A stretch of DNA of 64,000 nucleotides from Ewingella sp. CoE-038-23 (GTDB lineage: Bacteria > Pseudomonadota > Gammaproteobacteria > Enterobacterales > Enterobacteriaceae). This document shows positions 1 to 9,593 of this stretch, in pieces; the first letter of the stretch is position 1; every line of letters begins with the position of its first letter. Location: assembly GCF_040419245.1 (NCBI RefSeq), contig NZ_JAZHOH010000001.1, positions 1,054,001-1,118,000 of the forward strand, given 5' to 3'. The notes beneath the pieces were generated by a model, which searched no databases, was not told the DNA's origin, and saw only the letters and a program-made list of their open reading frames with translations. The translations under genes and the position numbers were made by a program.

Positions 1-85
1 ACACTGGTTCGTAAGGCTGTAGACCCAGCTGACGTAACACAATGCGTTGTTGCAGTTTATCTTGTTGCACAGCAGCTATCGCCAT
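1..85 (-). CDS. lipB: Octanoyltransferase LipB, N-terminal fragment (cut by window edge)
   Basis: Only the first 28 codons are in the window. The translation contains RQLGLQPYEPV, which matches the conserved start of enterobacterial LipB. LipB moves octanoyl groups from acyl carrier protein to lipoyl domains, the first step of protein lipoylation. The chosen ATG gives a start a few residues longer than the E. coli protein, so a later start is possible. No strong ribosome binding site is visible ahead of the ATG. The position just downstream of ybeD on the same strand is the usual enterobacterial arrangement. Confidence 0.85.
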   Translation of the reverse strand, partial: MAIAAVQQDKLQQRIVLRQLGLQPYEPV

Positions 86-110
86 TTAAAAAGAGGGGCA
101 CAGAAAAAGC

Positions 111-138
111 AATGCAGCACCGATTAGGGCGCTGCATT
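111..138 (-). terminator. Hairpin between ybeD and lipB
   Basis: Perfect 8-bp arms (AATGCAGC at 111-118 and GCTGCATT at 131-138) are followed on the minus strand by GCTTTTTC. This resembles a weak terminator or attenuator between ybeD and lipB. The stem is short and the loop is 12 nt, so function is uncertain. Confidence 0.4.
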
Positions 139-158
139 AGGCAATTCACAAGAAGGGA

Positions 159-422
159 TCACAATACCATGCGGACAATTTCGAGATTACCCAGCTCGTC
201 GTACAGGGTTTCGACCTGATCGATATGCTGCGCGTTGATCGTAATTGATACGGAGTGGTAATTCCCTTTACTGCTCGGTTTTACCTGAGGATTGTAGTCG
301 CCAGGCGCATGGCGTTGCACGACTTCCACAACCTGATCAACCAACTCGGGCTGTGCCAGACCCATTACTTTATAAGTAAAGGGACATGGGAATTCGAGCA
401 GTTCGTTAAGTTTGGTTTTCAT
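159..422 (-). CDS. ybeD: YbeD family protein (DUF493)
   Basis: This 87-residue protein is nearly identical to E. coli YbeD, with the conserved stretches [16 protein letters not shown] and [15 protein letters not shown]. The family is small and ACT-like; its biochemical role is not established, although it is habitually found between dacA and lipB. The ATG at 422 is chosen over an upstream in-frame GTG because GGAG lies six bases before it and the length then equals the E. coli protein. Confidence 0.93.
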   Translation of the reverse strand: MKTKLNELLEFPCPFTYKVMGLAQPELVDQVVEVVQRHAPGDYNPQVKPSSKGNYHSVSITINAQHIDQVETLYDELGNLEIVRMVL

Positions 423-469
423 GTGCACTCCAGCGTGTTTACAGCAGACGGATTATTGTTATTAAAATT

Positions 470-493
470 ACACTCCCGCCGAAGCGGGAGTGT
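470..493 (-). terminator. Probable terminator after dacA
   Basis: A perfect 10-bp GC-rich stem (470-479 with 484-493) closes a four-base loop and is followed on the minus strand by AATTTTAATAAC. The stem is strong and the U-tract is short. It lies between dacA and ybeD. Confidence 0.6.
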
Positions 494-556
494 GATCAAT
501 ATCACAATAGTAATAGTAACTATGTGGGGGGTAAAGGCGGCTTTTCAAGCCCGCGC

Positions 557-1765
557 TTAGCCGAACCAGTGGTGGAACATCAGTTTGATATAATCCACGA
601 TGCGGCCGAAGAAGCCCCCTTCTTTGACTTCATTCAGCACCACCAGAGGGCGCTCGTCAATGGTTTTACCATCAAGCTGGAAGTTGATAGAGCCAACTAC
701 CTGATTTTTCTGCAATGGTGCGTGCAGCTCAGGGTTGGTCAACACGTAGCTGGCTTTCAAATCTTTCATGCGGCCGCGTGGAATGGTCAGGTAAGCGTCT
801 TTATCAACGCCCAGCGCGACGCGGTCGGTGTCGCCAAACCAGACTGGCTCAGAGGCAAATTCTTTACCGGCTTTCAGTGGAGAGACGGTTTCGAAGAAAC
901 GGAAGCCCCAGGTCAGCAGTTTTTTACTTTCAACTTCACGGCCTTTATAGGTGTGACCCCCCATCACGGCGGAGATCAGGCGCATCTGGCCTTCAGTTGC
1001 CGAAGCCACCAGGTTGTAGCCCGCGGACTCAGTGTGACCGGTTTTGATGCCGTCAACGTTCAGGCTGGTGTCCCACAACAGGCCATTACGGTTGGTCTGG
1101 CGGATGTTGTTGAAGGTGAACTCTTTCTCTTTGTAGGTCGCGTACTCTTCCGGCACGTCACGGATAAGCGCCTGACCGATCAGCGCCATGTCGCGCGCCG
1201 AGCTGAACTGCCCTGCGGCGTCCAGACCGTGAACCGTGCCAAAGTGGGTGTTTTTCAGACCCAGCGCGTTCACGTAGTTATTCATCAAGCCAACAAATGC
1301 GTCTTGGCTGCCCGCGACGTAGTCGGCCATCGCCACACAGGCATCGTTGCCGGATTGCAAAATGATGCCACGGTTCAGCTCAGAAACCGCGACGCGATCG
1401 CCCGGCTTGAGGAACATCAGGGAGGAGCCTTTGAATACCGGGTTGCCGGTCGCCCACGCGTCCTGACCCACGGTAACCATATCGTTTGGCGTGATTTTGC
1501 CCGCTTTGATGGATTGACCGATAACATAACTGGTCATCATTTTGGTCAAACTGGCAGGGTCACGGCGTGCGTCAGCATTCATTTCAGCCAGCACTTTGCC
1601 TGAGTTGTAATCGATCAGGATATAGGCTTCAGCATCAATTTGCGGGACGCCGGGGATCATCGTCTTTAAATTAACATCGTCGGCATAGGCGGACGCTGCA
1701 CAAAGGCTCAGAGCTGTGCCAAAAGCCAAGCTTTTGACGAGAAGTGGGGTAGTTACAAGTTTCAT
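557..1765 (-). CDS. dacA: D-alanyl-D-alanine carboxypeptidase, penicillin-binding protein 5
   Basis: This 402-residue protein trims the terminal D-Ala from peptidoglycan pentapeptides in the periplasm. It has an N-terminal signal peptide ending near ASAYA. The serine peptidase S11 motifs appear in order: SLTK near residue 72, SGN in [11 protein letters not shown], and KTG in [15 protein letters not shown]5 C-terminal beta domain follows, with a final amphipathic anchor ([16 protein letters not shown]) of the kind that binds PBP5 to the outer face of the inner membrane. Length matches E. coli DacA. It is followed by a terminator-like hairpin and then ybeD; rlpA lies upstream across a separate terminator. 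Confidence 0.97.
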   Translation of the reverse strand: MKLVTTPLLVKSLAFGTALSLCAASAYADDVNLKTMIPGVPQIDAEAYILIDYNSGKVLAEMNADARRDPASLTKMMTSYVIGQSIKAGKITPNDMVTVGQDAWATGNPVFKGSSLMFLKPGDRVAVSELNRGIILQSGNDACVAMADYVAGSQDAFVGLMNNYVNALGLKNTHFGTVHGLDAAGQFSSARDMALIGQALIRDVPEEYATYKEKEFTFNNIRQTNRNGLLWDTSLNVDGIKTGHTESAGYNLVASATEGQMRLISAVMGGHTYKGREVESKKLLTWGFRFFETVSPLKAGKEFASEPVWFGDTDRVALGVDKDAYLTIPRGRMKDLKASYVLTNPELHAPLQKNQVVGSINFQLDGKTIDERPLVVLNEVKEGGFFGRIVDYIKLMFHHWFG

Positions 1766-1895
1766 GATAGGGACAGCAACATCCGTAGAAGTAAGTTAAA
1801 AACGTGCCACACTATAGCAGAAGCGACATATTCAGACATCTGCGATTACAGCGGCTTGAAAGTGTTTACCCTTTTTTACCAATTTCACATTGGTG

Positions 1896-1920
1896 GAAAA
1901 AACGGGGCCGTAGCCCCGTT
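1896..1920 (-). terminator. Terminator after rlpA
   Basis: An AACGGGGC stem pairs with GCCCCGTT and is followed on the minus strand by a TTTTTTCC tract. It lies just downstream of the rlpA stop codon and ahead of dacA, suggesting that dacA has its own promoter. Confidence 0.8.
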
Positions 1921-1956
1921 AAGGAAATGCATCTCGTCTCGCGATGATTTAGCGCA

Positions 1957-3093
1957 TCACAGGGCTGAGACAACAAACGACTGCTGCTGGGCTTCGCTAG
2001 CCAGACGTTGTTTAAGCTGTTCTGCCTGCTGGCGGCTCATCGGACCCAGCTGAACACGGTACATACTGCCATTAGGTTGAACTTTGCCCGGCACGGAGAA
2101 CTTCTGGCTCAGGCTTTTTTGCCATAGCGCGGCGTTTTGCGGATTGCTCAGCGCGCCGACCTGCACCATGTAGTTGCCGCCCGCCGCGTGGTTTGATGAT
2201 GTCGCACGAGGAGCCGATGCGGCTGCCACGGCGGCAGGCGCAGCTACTGCGGCCATTGCCGGAGCAGGGCTTGGAGAAGCGACGGGGACTGGATCATCAT
2301 GTTCCAAAATACCCTGTGGCACAGGTTTTGGTGATTGCAGGAAGCCACCACCGCCGTTGCCGCCATTCCCCGCCACGCCGGTAGTAGCGACGGTATCGGT
2401 ATCTTCGGCGTTGGTCAGGGTGCTGTTATCAATGGGGCGAACTGCCGCACCTGTGTCAGTCGGCGCACTTTGCACCGGCGTACCGATACCGCTAGCACCC
2501 AATTCCGGGCGCGCTGGCAGAGCATAAGACTGTTTGGCGACGGTAGTACCAATGGTGCCTGGGCCAGACAGCGTGCCGTCTGGAGCAACATTGATGAAGT
2601 CGATTCTGACTTTGGTGCTGTTAGTCAGGTTCAGACGCTCGGCGGCGGCCTGGGATAAATCAATAATGCGGCCCGGCGTATAAGGGCCACGGTCGTTAAC
2701 GCGAACCACCAACATGCGGCCGTTGGCGACGTTGGTCACGCGAACATAGCTTGGGATCGGCAAAGTAGGGTGCGCGGCGGTCAGGGCGTTCGGGTCAAAC
2801 TCTTCGCCAATAGCCGTGGTGTTGCTGCCGTTTTCTTGCCCATACCAAGAGGCTAAGCCGACCTGAGAGAAGTTAGACGGGTCTTTGACAATTTTGTAGG
2901 TTTTGCCATTGACTGAATAATCCTGACTGGTGCCCGGATTATAAGGTTCGTAACGCGGATCAGCGCCGCCGATTTCAACCACGGGACCGTTATAGGTCTG
3001 CGGTGGGGCCGGTTGTTGTTGCTGTGTGTCTTCGGTACTACAGGCGCTCAATAACAACCCGATAATGACGGCTCCAAGCCACTGCTTACGCAT
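1957..3093 (-). CDS. rlpA: Rare lipoprotein A, septal-ring lytic transglycosylase family
   Basis: A 378-residue outer-membrane lipoprotein. The signal sequence MRKQWLGAVIIGLLLSAC ends in a lipobox Cys. A double-psi beta-barrel RlpA domain follows (ASWYGQENGSN to RVNDRGPYTPGRIIDLSQAA). After a long Pro/Ala/Gly-rich linker there is a C-terminal SPOR domain (YMVQVGALSNPQNA to YRVQLGPMSRQQAE) that binds denuded glycan at the septum. The start at 3093 is preferred over an upstream in-frame start because it gives a proper lipoprotein signal and has AGAGGTGGG ahead of it. In Pseudomonas this family cleaves naked glycan strands; activity in enterics is doubtful. It sits 10 bases after mrdB. Confidence 0.95.
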   Translation of the reverse strand: MRKQWLGAVIIGLLLSACSTEDTQQQQPAPPQTYNGPVVEIGGADPRYEPYNPGTSQDYSVNGKTYKIVKDPSNFSQVGLASWYGQENGSNTTAIGEEFDPNALTAAHPTLPIPSYVRVTNVANGRMLVVRVNDRGPYTPGRIIDLSQAAAERLNLTNSTKVRIDFINVAPDGTLSGPGTIGTTVAKQSYALPARPELGASGIGTPVQSAPTDTGAAVRPIDNSTLTNAEDTDTVATTGVAGNGGNGGGGFLQSPKPVPQGILEHDDPVPVASPSPAPAMAAVAAPAAVAAASAPRATSSNHAAGGNYMVQVGALSNPQNAALWQKSLSQKFSVPGKVQPNGSMYRVQLGPMSRQQAEQLKQRLASEAQQQSFVVSAL

Positions 3094-3103
3094 CGCCCAC
3101 CTC

Positions 3104-4216
3104 TTATAAGTTTTTTGATAACATTTTTCGATGAGTATGTATCGACATGACGATACCAAACCCTGCCATCAGCACGATGAGCGCTGAGCCACCATAGCTG
3201 ACCAGTGGCAAAGGTACCCCAACCACTGGGACAATACCACTGACCATGCCGATGTTAACGAACACATAAACGAATAAAATTAACATCAGCCCACCGGACA
3301 TCACTCGTCCAAATGTGGTTTGCGCGCGAGCCGCAATCACCAGCCCGCGCATAATCAAGCATAGATAGAGCGCGAGCAGCACCAAAACCCCCACCAGTCC
3401 TAGCTCTTCGGCCAATACGGCAAAGATAAAGTCGGTATGGCGTTCGGGCAGGAATTCGAGCTGTGACTGGGTGCCGTGCAGCCAGCCTTTGCCGGAAAGG
3501 CCGCCAGAACCAATGGCGATTTTCGACTGAATAATGTGGTAGCCCGCGCCCAGTGGGTCGCTCTCAGGGTCCAGCAGCATCATCACGCGGTCACGCTGGT
3601 AATCATGCATCAGGAAGAACCACAGGATAGGGATGAAGGCGGCAACCAGCAGGGCGGCGACGGCGATAAGCTTCCAACTCATGCCCGATAAGAACAGGAC
3701 AAACAGGCCAGAGGCGGCGATAAGAATAGACGTCCCGAGGTCGGGCTGCGCGGCAACCAGTAGGGTGGGAATGAAAATCAGCGCCAGCGCGATGGCGGTA
3801 TTCTTCAATGATGGCGGGCAGACGTCGCGGTTGATAAAGCGCGCCACCATCAGCGGCACGGCGATTTTCGCCAATTCCGACGGCTGGAAGCGTACCACCC
3901 CGAGATCAAGCCAGCGCTGCGCCCCTTTACTGATGGTGCCGAAGGCATCCACCAGCACCAGCAACAGCACGCAGACAATATAGAGATAGGGTGCCCAGCT
4001 TTCATAGACGCGTGGCGGGATCTGCGCCATGACCAGCATGATGATAAGCCCCATCACAATCTGACCAATTTTGCGCTCCATCATGCCGATATCCTGGCCG
4101 CTGGCGCTCCACATCACGAAGGCGCTATAGGCCAGCAGGGCAAGCACAATCAGCAGCAGGGTGAGGTCGATATGCATTTTCGACCACAGCGACCCTTTTT
4201 GTTGGTTTTCAGTCAT
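3104..4216 (-). CDS. mrdB: Peptidoglycan glycosyltransferase RodA (SEDS family)
   Basis: A 370-residue polytopic membrane protein of the SEDS family that polymerises lipid II into glycan strands for lateral-wall growth. Hydrophobic segments run through the whole length, with the conserved stretches [18 protein letters not shown] and [16 protein letters not shown]. The catalytic Asp region typical of RodA lies in the large loop near [19 protein letters not shown]. It begins six bases after mrdA, its transpeptidase partner, as in all enterics. It is also known as rodA. Confidence 0.96.
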   Translation of the reverse strand: MTENQQKGSLWSKMHIDLTLLLIVLALLAYSAFVMWSASGQDIGMMERKIGQIVMGLIIMLVMAQIPPRVYESWAPYLYIVCVLLLVLVDAFGTISKGAQRWLDLGVVRFQPSELAKIAVPLMVARFINRDVCPPSLKNTAIALALIFIPTLLVAAQPDLGTSILIAASGLFVLFLSGMSWKLIAVAALLVAAFIPILWFFLMHDYQRDRVMMLLDPESDPLGAGYHIIQSKIAIGSGGLSGKGWLHGTQSQLEFLPERHTDFIFAVLAEELGLVGVLVLLALYLCLIMRGLVIAARAQTTFGRVMSGGLMLILFVYVFVNIGMVSGIVPVVGVPLPLVSYGGSALIVLMAGFGIVMSIHTHRKMLSKNL

Positions 4217-4222
4217 GTTCGG

Positions 4223-6127
4223 TTAATCACCTTCGATTCCCGGCGGAGCTGGCGCTTCAGCCGGTAGTTGTGTCGTATTGTCGCCCAACAAAATATGGTC
4301 GAGTATCTGGCGGGTAATGGTACCCACGGCCGGACCGGCGCCACCGTTTTCAAGGATCACCGCGACGGCTACCGTCGGGTTATTGAATGGCGCAAAGGCG
4401 GTCATTAATTTATGGTCGCGAAGATGTTCGGATATCTTATTCGCATTATAGATTTCATTGGCTTTCAAACCGTAAACTTGTGCTGTACCGGATTTGGCGG
4501 CGGCTTTATAAGGCGCGTCGGCGAAGCTCTTACGCGCGGTGCCGTTCGGGCGGTTAGCCACGCCGTACATCCCGTCTTTGGCGATTTCCCAATAGCCTGA
4601 ATGCACATCACCGATCTGCGTGGTTTCCTGCTGCTGGTAGGGAACCAGCTTGCCGTCGACTTTGGTGCTTAGCAGCAAGTGCGGGGTTTTCACCGTCCCG
4701 TCATTGATGAGCGTGGTCATGGCTTTCATTATCTGGATTGGCGTTGCCGTCCAGTAGCCTTGGCCGATGCCGACCGGAATGGTGTCACCCTGATACCAAG
4801 GTTTTTTGAAGCGTTTGAATTTCCAGTCCCGGCTCGGCATGTTGCCGTTGCGCTCTTCGGACAAGTCGATACCGGAATACTGGCCATAGCCGAATTTGCC
4901 CATCCACTCCGACAGGCGGTCTATGCCCATGTCGTAAGCCACTTGGTAGAAGAAGGTATCCGCCGACTCTTCCAGCGATTTAGTGACGTTTAGGCGGCCG
5001 TGGCCCCAGTGTTTCCAGTCGCGATAGCGTTTGTCAGAGCCTGGAAGCTGCCACCAGCCTGGGTCAAACAGCGAGGTCGCCTTGGTGATCACTCCGGCGG
5101 TCAGCGCCGAGACGGCAATATAAGGTTTCACCGTCGACGCCGGAGGGTAAACCCCCTGCGTCGCGCGGTTTATCAGCGGCTTGTTCGGGTCATTCAACAG
5201 GCCGCTGTAGTCCTTGCTCGAGATACCGTCGACGAACAGGTTGGGGTCATAGCTCGGGTTGGAAACCAGTGCGCGGATGCTGCCGTCGCGCGGGTCGGAC
5301 ACCACCACGGCGGAACGGCTGCCGGTCAGCAACTCTTCAATATAGGTTTGCAGGGCGAGATCTATGGTCAGGTAGATGTCTTTACCAGCCTGCGGCGGCT
5401 CTTCGTGCAGCTGGCGAATAACCCGCCCGCGGTTGTTTACTTCGACTTCTTCATAGCCCGTTTTGCCATGCAGCGTGTCTTCGTAATAACGCTCGATGCC
5501 CAGCTTGCCAATGTCGTGCGTCGCGGCGTAGTTAGCCAAAATGCCGTCTTTATCCAGACGCTCTACGTCACGGTCGTTGATCTTCGAGACATAGCCAATC
5601 ACGTGGGTGAGGGCTGAGCCGTAAGGGTAATAGCGGCGCTGATAGCCTTTGACTTCAACGCCGGGGAAATTGAATTGGTTAACAGCAAAGCGCGCCACCT
5701 GGACTTCGGTCAGGGCGGTTTTTACGGGAATAGAAGTGAAGCGGCGCGAACGTTTGCGCTCTTTTTGAAAGTTTTCAATATCTTCGGGAGTCAAATCGAC
5801 AATAGGCTTCAAACCTTCGAGGATGGCCGCGAGGTTGTCGACTTTTTCTGGTACCAGTTCGAGCTGGTAAATCGTGCGGTTTAGCGCCAGAGGCGTGCCG
5901 TTGCGGTCATAAATGATGCCACGGCTCGGCGCTATTGGGACCAGTTTGATGCGGTTATCGTTGGAGCGGGTTTGGTAATCCTGAAAGCGAACAATCTGTA
6001 AGTTGTACAGATTGAATGCCAGCACACCGCTGAGTAGCAGAATACCTGTGAACGCCACCAGTGCACGGCGCACAAAGAGGGCTGATTCAGCCGTATAGTC
6101 GCGAAAAGGGTTACGATCTATTTTCAT
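4223..6127 (-). CDS. mrdA: Penicillin-binding protein 2, peptidoglycan D,D-transpeptidase
   Basis: A 634-residue class B penicillin-binding protein that cross-links peptidoglycan during cell elongation with RodA. A single N-terminal membrane anchor lies near residues 22-44. A pedestal domain follows, then the transpeptidase domain with motifs STVK (in YPPASTVKPYIA), SAD (in LEESADTFFY) and KSGT (in AAAKSGTAQVYG). The length matches E. coli PBP2. It lies between rlmH (39 bases upstream) and mrdB, consistent with one rlmH-mrdA-mrdB-rlpA transcription unit. Confidence 0.97.
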   Translation of the reverse strand: MKIDRNPFRDYTAESALFVRRALVAFTGILLLSGVLAFNLYNLQIVRFQDYQTRSNDNRIKLVPIAPSRGIIYDRNGTPLALNRTIYQLELVPEKVDNLAAILEGLKPIVDLTPEDIENFQKERKRSRRFTSIPVKTALTEVQVARFAVNQFNFPGVEVKGYQRRYYPYGSALTHVIGYVSKINDRDVERLDKDGILANYAATHDIGKLGIERYYEDTLHGKTGYEEVEVNNRGRVIRQLHEEPPQAGKDIYLTIDLALQTYIEELLTGSRSAVVVSDPRDGSIRALVSNPSYDPNLFVDGISSKDYSGLLNDPNKPLINRATQGVYPPASTVKPYIAVSALTAGVITKATSLFDPGWWQLPGSDKRYRDWKHWGHGRLNVTKSLEESADTFFYQVAYDMGIDRLSEWMGKFGYGQYSGIDLSEERNGNMPSRDWKFKRFKKPWYQGDTIPVGIGQGYWTATPIQIMKAMTTLINDGTVKTPHLLLSTKVDGKLVPYQQQETTQIGDVHSGYWEIAKDGMYGVANRPNGTARKSFADAPYKAAAKSGTAQVYGLKANEIYNANKISEHLRDHKLMTAFAPFNNPTVAVAVILENGGAGPAVGTITRQILDHILLGDNTTQLPAEAPAPPGIEGD

Positions 6128-6166
6128 CCCACTACTTAATTCATGTTGCTGACATTCACCAACCGA

Positions 6167-6637
6167 TTATTCCCGGTGGTATGGATGATTTGTGGTGATA
6201 CTCCATGCACGATAAAGGCTTTCCGCCACCAACACCCGAACTAACGGATGGGGCAGGGTCAGCGGAGAGAGCGACCAGCTCTGCTCGGCTGCGGCTTTAC
6301 ACGCAGGTGCTAGCCCTTCAGGGCCGCCAATCAACAGGCTGACGTTGCGGCCATCCTGCTTCCAGCGCTCCAGTTGTTGGGCAAGCGTTGGGGTTTCCCA
6401 GGGCGTACCTGGAATATCCAGCGTCACAATCCTGTTGCCTTTCCCGACCGCAGCCAGCATCTGCTCGCCTTCTTTTTCAAGAATGCGTTTGATATCGGCA
6501 TTTTTGCCCCGTTTCCCAGCCGGGACTTCGACCAGTTCAAAAGGCATATCTTTTGGGAAACGGTTGAGATAATCGTTAAAACCGGTCTGAACCCAGTCGG
6601 GCATTTTGGTTCCGACAGCGACGAGTTGCAGTTTCAC
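6167..6637 (-). CDS. rlmH: 23S rRNA pseudouridine-1915 N3-methyltransferase
   Basis: A 156-residue SPOUT-class enzyme that methylates pseudouridine 1915 in helix 69 of 23S rRNA on assembled ribosomes. The start [16 protein letters not shown], the SAM-binding knot [14 protein letters not shown] and the C-terminal end [14 protein letters not shown] are all characteristic. Length equals the family norm. It begins four bases after rsfS, another ribosome-associated gene. Confidence 0.96.
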   Translation of the reverse strand: MKLQLVAVGTKMPDWVQTGFNDYLNRFPKDMPFELVEVPAGKRGKNADIKRILEKEGEQMLAAVGKGNRIVTLDIPGTPWETPTLAQQLERWKQDGRNVSLLIGGPEGLAPACKAAAEQSWSLSPLTLPHPLVRVLVAESLYRAWSITTNHPYHRE

Positions 6638-6640
6638 GAA

Positions 6641-6958
6641 TTAAGCCCAGAGTTTCTCAAGCTCATACAGCTGGCGGCTCTCTTCCTGCATGACGTGAAC
6701 AATCACTTCACCCAGGTCGACAACAACCCAATCCGCCTCATTGATGCCTTTAACGCCCATGGCGTCTAAGCCAGCGGCTTTCACTTCTTCTACCAGATGC
6801 CCTGCAATAGACATCACGTGACGGCTGGAAGTGCCGGTACAGATGATCATGCAGTCAGTAATGCTGGATTTACCGATAACATCAATGGCAATGATGTCTT
6901 GTGCTTTCAGGTCATCGACTTTATCGATAACAAAATCTTGGAGCGCTTTACCTTGCAA
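6641..6958 (-). CDS. rsfS: Ribosomal silencing factor RsfS
   Basis: A 105-residue protein of the Iojap/RsfS family that binds ribosomal protein L14 and blocks subunit joining under nutrient limitation. The conserved core [20 protein letters not shown] and the segment [15 protein letters not shown] are present. It directly precedes rlmH. In E. coli cobC lies between this gene and nadD; here there is only a 253-base gap. Confidence 0.96.
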   Translation of the reverse strand: MQGKALQDFVIDKVDDLKAQDIIAIDVIGKSSITDCMIICTGTSSRHVMSIAGHLVEEVKAAGLDAMGVKGINEADWVVVDLGEVIVHVMQEESRQLYELEKLWA

Positions 6959-7211
6959 AGGTTCCCCCTGGGGATGTTGAAACGGGTTAGCTTGATGAAA
7001 ACCTTCTGCTGCATGAGCGCAAACGCTGCGTGCAGGAGAGGGCTTTCAAAAAAGAGTGTACGTCGAAATACGGAGTTAATGCCGAAAAAACACGATGAAT
7101 CAAATGATTACGTTCGTTATCGCCACAGCTATACCGCAAGCCGAAATTAAGCGGCGCAGTATACCACGCGTTACCCACGGGTGATATAAACCCACCTTAC
7201 TGTGACTCAAA

Positions 7212-7877
7212 TCATTTAGTGTAAAGACTATTTGACTCAATATAGCGCTCAACGGCGTCCGGCACTAAATCGGCGAAACTTTTCCCCTCGTGCCGACGCT
7301 GGCGAATTTCAGTCGCCGAAATATCCAGCAGTGGGGTATTCGCCTGATAAATGTATCCGTGCGGGCGTTGCTTGAGTTTTGCCGCATCCTCGACGTGGTG
7401 TTGGTCATACCAACGTTGCAGCTCAGGCGTATCCAGACGTTCCGCGTAACCCGGTCTTGCCATCACCAGCAGATGACACACTCCCAGTAAATCTTCCCAG
7501 CGATGCCATTTATGCAGGGTTAGCAGCGAATCCTGGCCGATGATAAACGCCAGCGGGCGGTCAGCGCCATACTCTTTACGTAACGTTTCAAGTGTCACGA
7601 TGCTGTAGGAGGGCGTATCCACTTTCAGTTCACGATCGTCGACCGAAAACAGCGAATTTCCCTGCACCGCCAGCCCAACCATTTTTAGCCGCTGCTGGGG
7701 CGAAGCCTCTGGCTGCGGGCGATGTGGCGGAACATTGTTGGGAAGTAACACCACGCGATCCAGATGGGCTTCTTTCGCCAATTGCTCAACCGGCTTGAGA
7801 TGGCCGTAATGAATAGGATCAAAGGTGCCGCCAAACAGCGCCAACAGGGAGTCGCGAGATGAGGTGTCGTGGGTCAT
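7212..7877 (-). CDS. nadD: Nicotinate-nucleotide adenylyltransferase
   Basis: A 221-residue enzyme that makes nicotinic acid adenine dinucleotide from NaMN and ATP in NAD synthesis. The nucleotidyltransferase signature [12 protein letters not shown] lies near the N-terminus and the C-terminal ISATEIRQR motif is present. The ATG at 7877 is chosen because GGAAGGT lies seven bases upstream. An in-frame GTG at 7901, overlapping the holA stop, would add eight residues. It follows holA in the leuS-lptE-holA-nadD chain. Confidence 0.95.
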   Translation of the reverse strand: MTHDTSSRDSLLALFGGTFDPIHYGHLKPVEQLAKEAHLDRVVLLPNNVPPHRPQPEASPQQRLKMVGLAVQGNSLFSVDDRELKVDTPSYSIVTLETLRKEYGADRPLAFIIGQDSLLTLHKWHRWEDLLGVCHLLVMARPGYAERLDTPELQRWYDQHHVEDAAKLKQRPHGYIYQANTPLLDISATEIRQRRHEGKSFADLVPDAVERYIESNSLYTK

Positions 7878-7897
7878 CAAAATACCTTCCTGGTTGA

Positions 7898-8935
7898 TCA
7901 CTGGCCGAGGTCGATAAAGCTCTCTGGTAATGGCTTGCCGCAGATCAGCATCGATAGGCTTTCAAGTTCAGGCCAGATGGATTGACCGTAGTCCTGTTTT
8001 AACGTGATTTCCATTTTTGTCAGCAAGTGAACCGCCTGTTGCAGCTGGCGCAAAGAGAGTCTTTGCAGGGCCTGCGTCACCAAGGTGCGGCGGTTTTGCC
8101 ACACTTTATATTGGTCGAACAGGGCGCGCAGCGGCGTGGTGTCCATCTTTCTTTTCAGCGTCAGCAGCATCAGCAGTTCACGCTGCAAGGTGCGTAGCAG
8201 GATAACCGGCTCGCTATCTTCTTGCTGAAGCTGGCGCAGGATGTGCCACGCGCGTTTGCTTTTACCGGCCAACAGCGCATCCAGCCAATGGAAAGGGGTG
8301 AAGTGCGCGGCGTCGTAAACCGCTTCTTCTACTCGCAGCAGGGTCAGTTTGCCGTCGGGGTAGAGCAGGGAGAGGCGCTCAAGAGACTGGGCCAGCGCCA
8401 GCAGATTCCCTTCGTAGCAATAGCAGAGCAGCTGGTTGGCTGGCTCATCAAGCTCGAGGGATAACTCTTTGGCGCGCTTTGCCACCCAGCGCGGCAGCTG
8501 TGCCTGTTCTGGCGTCTGGCAACTGACAAATACGCCGCGATCGCTCAGGGCTTTAAACCATGCGCTGTTTTCTTGGGCTTTGGTGAGTTTTGTCCCGCGC
8601 AGCACCAGCAGAATATCGTCGTGCAGCAGCTGGGTGAGTTTCACCAGTTGCTCACCCATCGGCGCGGGTGGGCCATTTTCTGGCAAGATAAGCAGCAGGG
8701 TTTGGCGTGAAGCGAACAGACTTAATGCCTGACAGATGCTGAAGATAGCATCCCACTCGGTATGGGCATCAAGGGTAAAGGTGTAGTGTTCTTCGAAAGC
8801 CGCCGCTTGGGCCGCTTTGCGGATGCTGTCCTGACTTTCCTGGAGCAGCAGCGGATCGTTTCCACATAATAAATAACAAGCGCGCAGCCCCTCTCGGAGC
8901 TGCGCGGCAAGTTGTTCAGGATAGAGTCGAATCAT
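7898..8935 (-). CDS. holA: DNA polymerase III subunit delta
   Basis: A 345-residue clamp-loader subunit that opens the beta sliding clamp. The N-terminus ([23 protein letters not shown]) and the segment [11 protein letters not shown] match enterobacterial HolA, and the length is two residues above that of E. coli. The start codon overlaps the lptE stop (ATGA), indicating translational coupling. Confidence 0.96.
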   Translation of the reverse strand: MIRLYPEQLAAQLREGLRACYLLCGNDPLLLQESQDSIRKAAQAAAFEEHYTFTLDAHTEWDAIFSICQALSLFASRQTLLLILPENGPPAPMGEQLVKLTQLLHDDILLVLRGTKLTKAQENSAWFKALSDRGVFVSCQTPEQAQLPRWVAKRAKELSLELDEPANQLLCYCYEGNLLALAQSLERLSLLYPDGKLTLLRVEEAVYDAAHFTPFHWLDALLAGKSKRAWHILRQLQQEDSEPVILLRTLQRELLMLLTLKRKMDTTPLRALFDQYKVWQNRRTLVTQALQRLSLRQLQQAVHLLTKMEITLKQDYGQSIWPELESLSMLICGKPLPESFIDLGQ

Positions 8936-9579
8936 GGAGCCGTAGAACTGACCGGCTTAGGCGCGAACATGTCTCGGCCTGCTGCATTTTCCGCATCCTG
9001 CTTTTTCATCTCTTCTGCCGCAGATTGGGTTGTGATAACCACCGGCTCTGCATCCTTAACGGTTTCTGCCTGCTTCTCTTTTTCAGAAGCGTGGACGGTC
9101 AACAGTTTACGGATCAGCTGCTGGGAAGCCTGCGTACGCATTTCGCTGATAATGATGTCTTGCTCGTTATCCTTCGCCAGCGCCGTCAACGGGTTGTCGA
9201 AGAACGAACGGAATACGGTCACATGGATAGGATAGAGATCCTTTCCTGGCAACAGCACCTGTGCATTAACCGTCATCTGCATTTGGTACTCAGCGGTACG
9301 GCCATCCTGGAAGATGGAGGCAGTGGCCTGATTGACAAGCTCACCCTGTAGGCGCAGAGAGGGAATATCTTTACGCTTTGAATCTTCCACAATGGTGACA
9401 TTATTCAAACGCAGCTGTGTACGCACCTCACGCGCCAGTGGTCCATATGGGTCCCCACTGTCGAGTGTGATAGTTTTCATCTCATCCGGCACGTCGGTAG
9501 TACCGCGCAGGTGGAAACCACAACCCGACGTCACCAGAACTACAGCACCCAATAACAGCATCAGTATACGATGTCGCAC
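8932..9579 (-). CDS. lptE: LPS-assembly lipoprotein LptE
   Basis: A 215-residue outer-membrane lipoprotein that plugs the LptD barrel and helps insert lipopolysaccharide in the outer leaflet. A lipoprotein signal ends in TSGC followed by [11 protein letters not shown], which aligns with the E. coli mature start. The GTG at 9579 is chosen because GGAGGGG lies directly upstream; an earlier TTG overlapping leuS is less likely. The C-terminal tail ([13 protein letters not shown] onward) is longer and more charged than in E. coli, where the protein is 193 residues. Confidence 0.94.
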   Translation of the reverse strand: MRHRILMLLLGAVVLVTSGCGFHLRGTTDVPDEMKTITLDSGDPYGPLAREVRTQLRLNNVTIVEDSKRKDIPSLRLQGELVNQATASIFQDGRTAEYQMQMTVNAQVLLPGKDLYPIHVTVFRSFFDNPLTALAKDNEQDIIISEMRTQASQQLIRKLLTVHASEKEKQAETVKDAEPVVITTQSAAEEMKKQDAENAAGRDMFAPKPVSSTAP

Positions 9580-9593
9580 AACCCCTCCTTGAC

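Noticed and set aside
524..1603. Long plus-strand open frame of 359 codons opposite dacA
   Set aside because: It is fully antisense to an unambiguous dacA and its translation resembles no protein family; it reflects codon bias on the coding strand.
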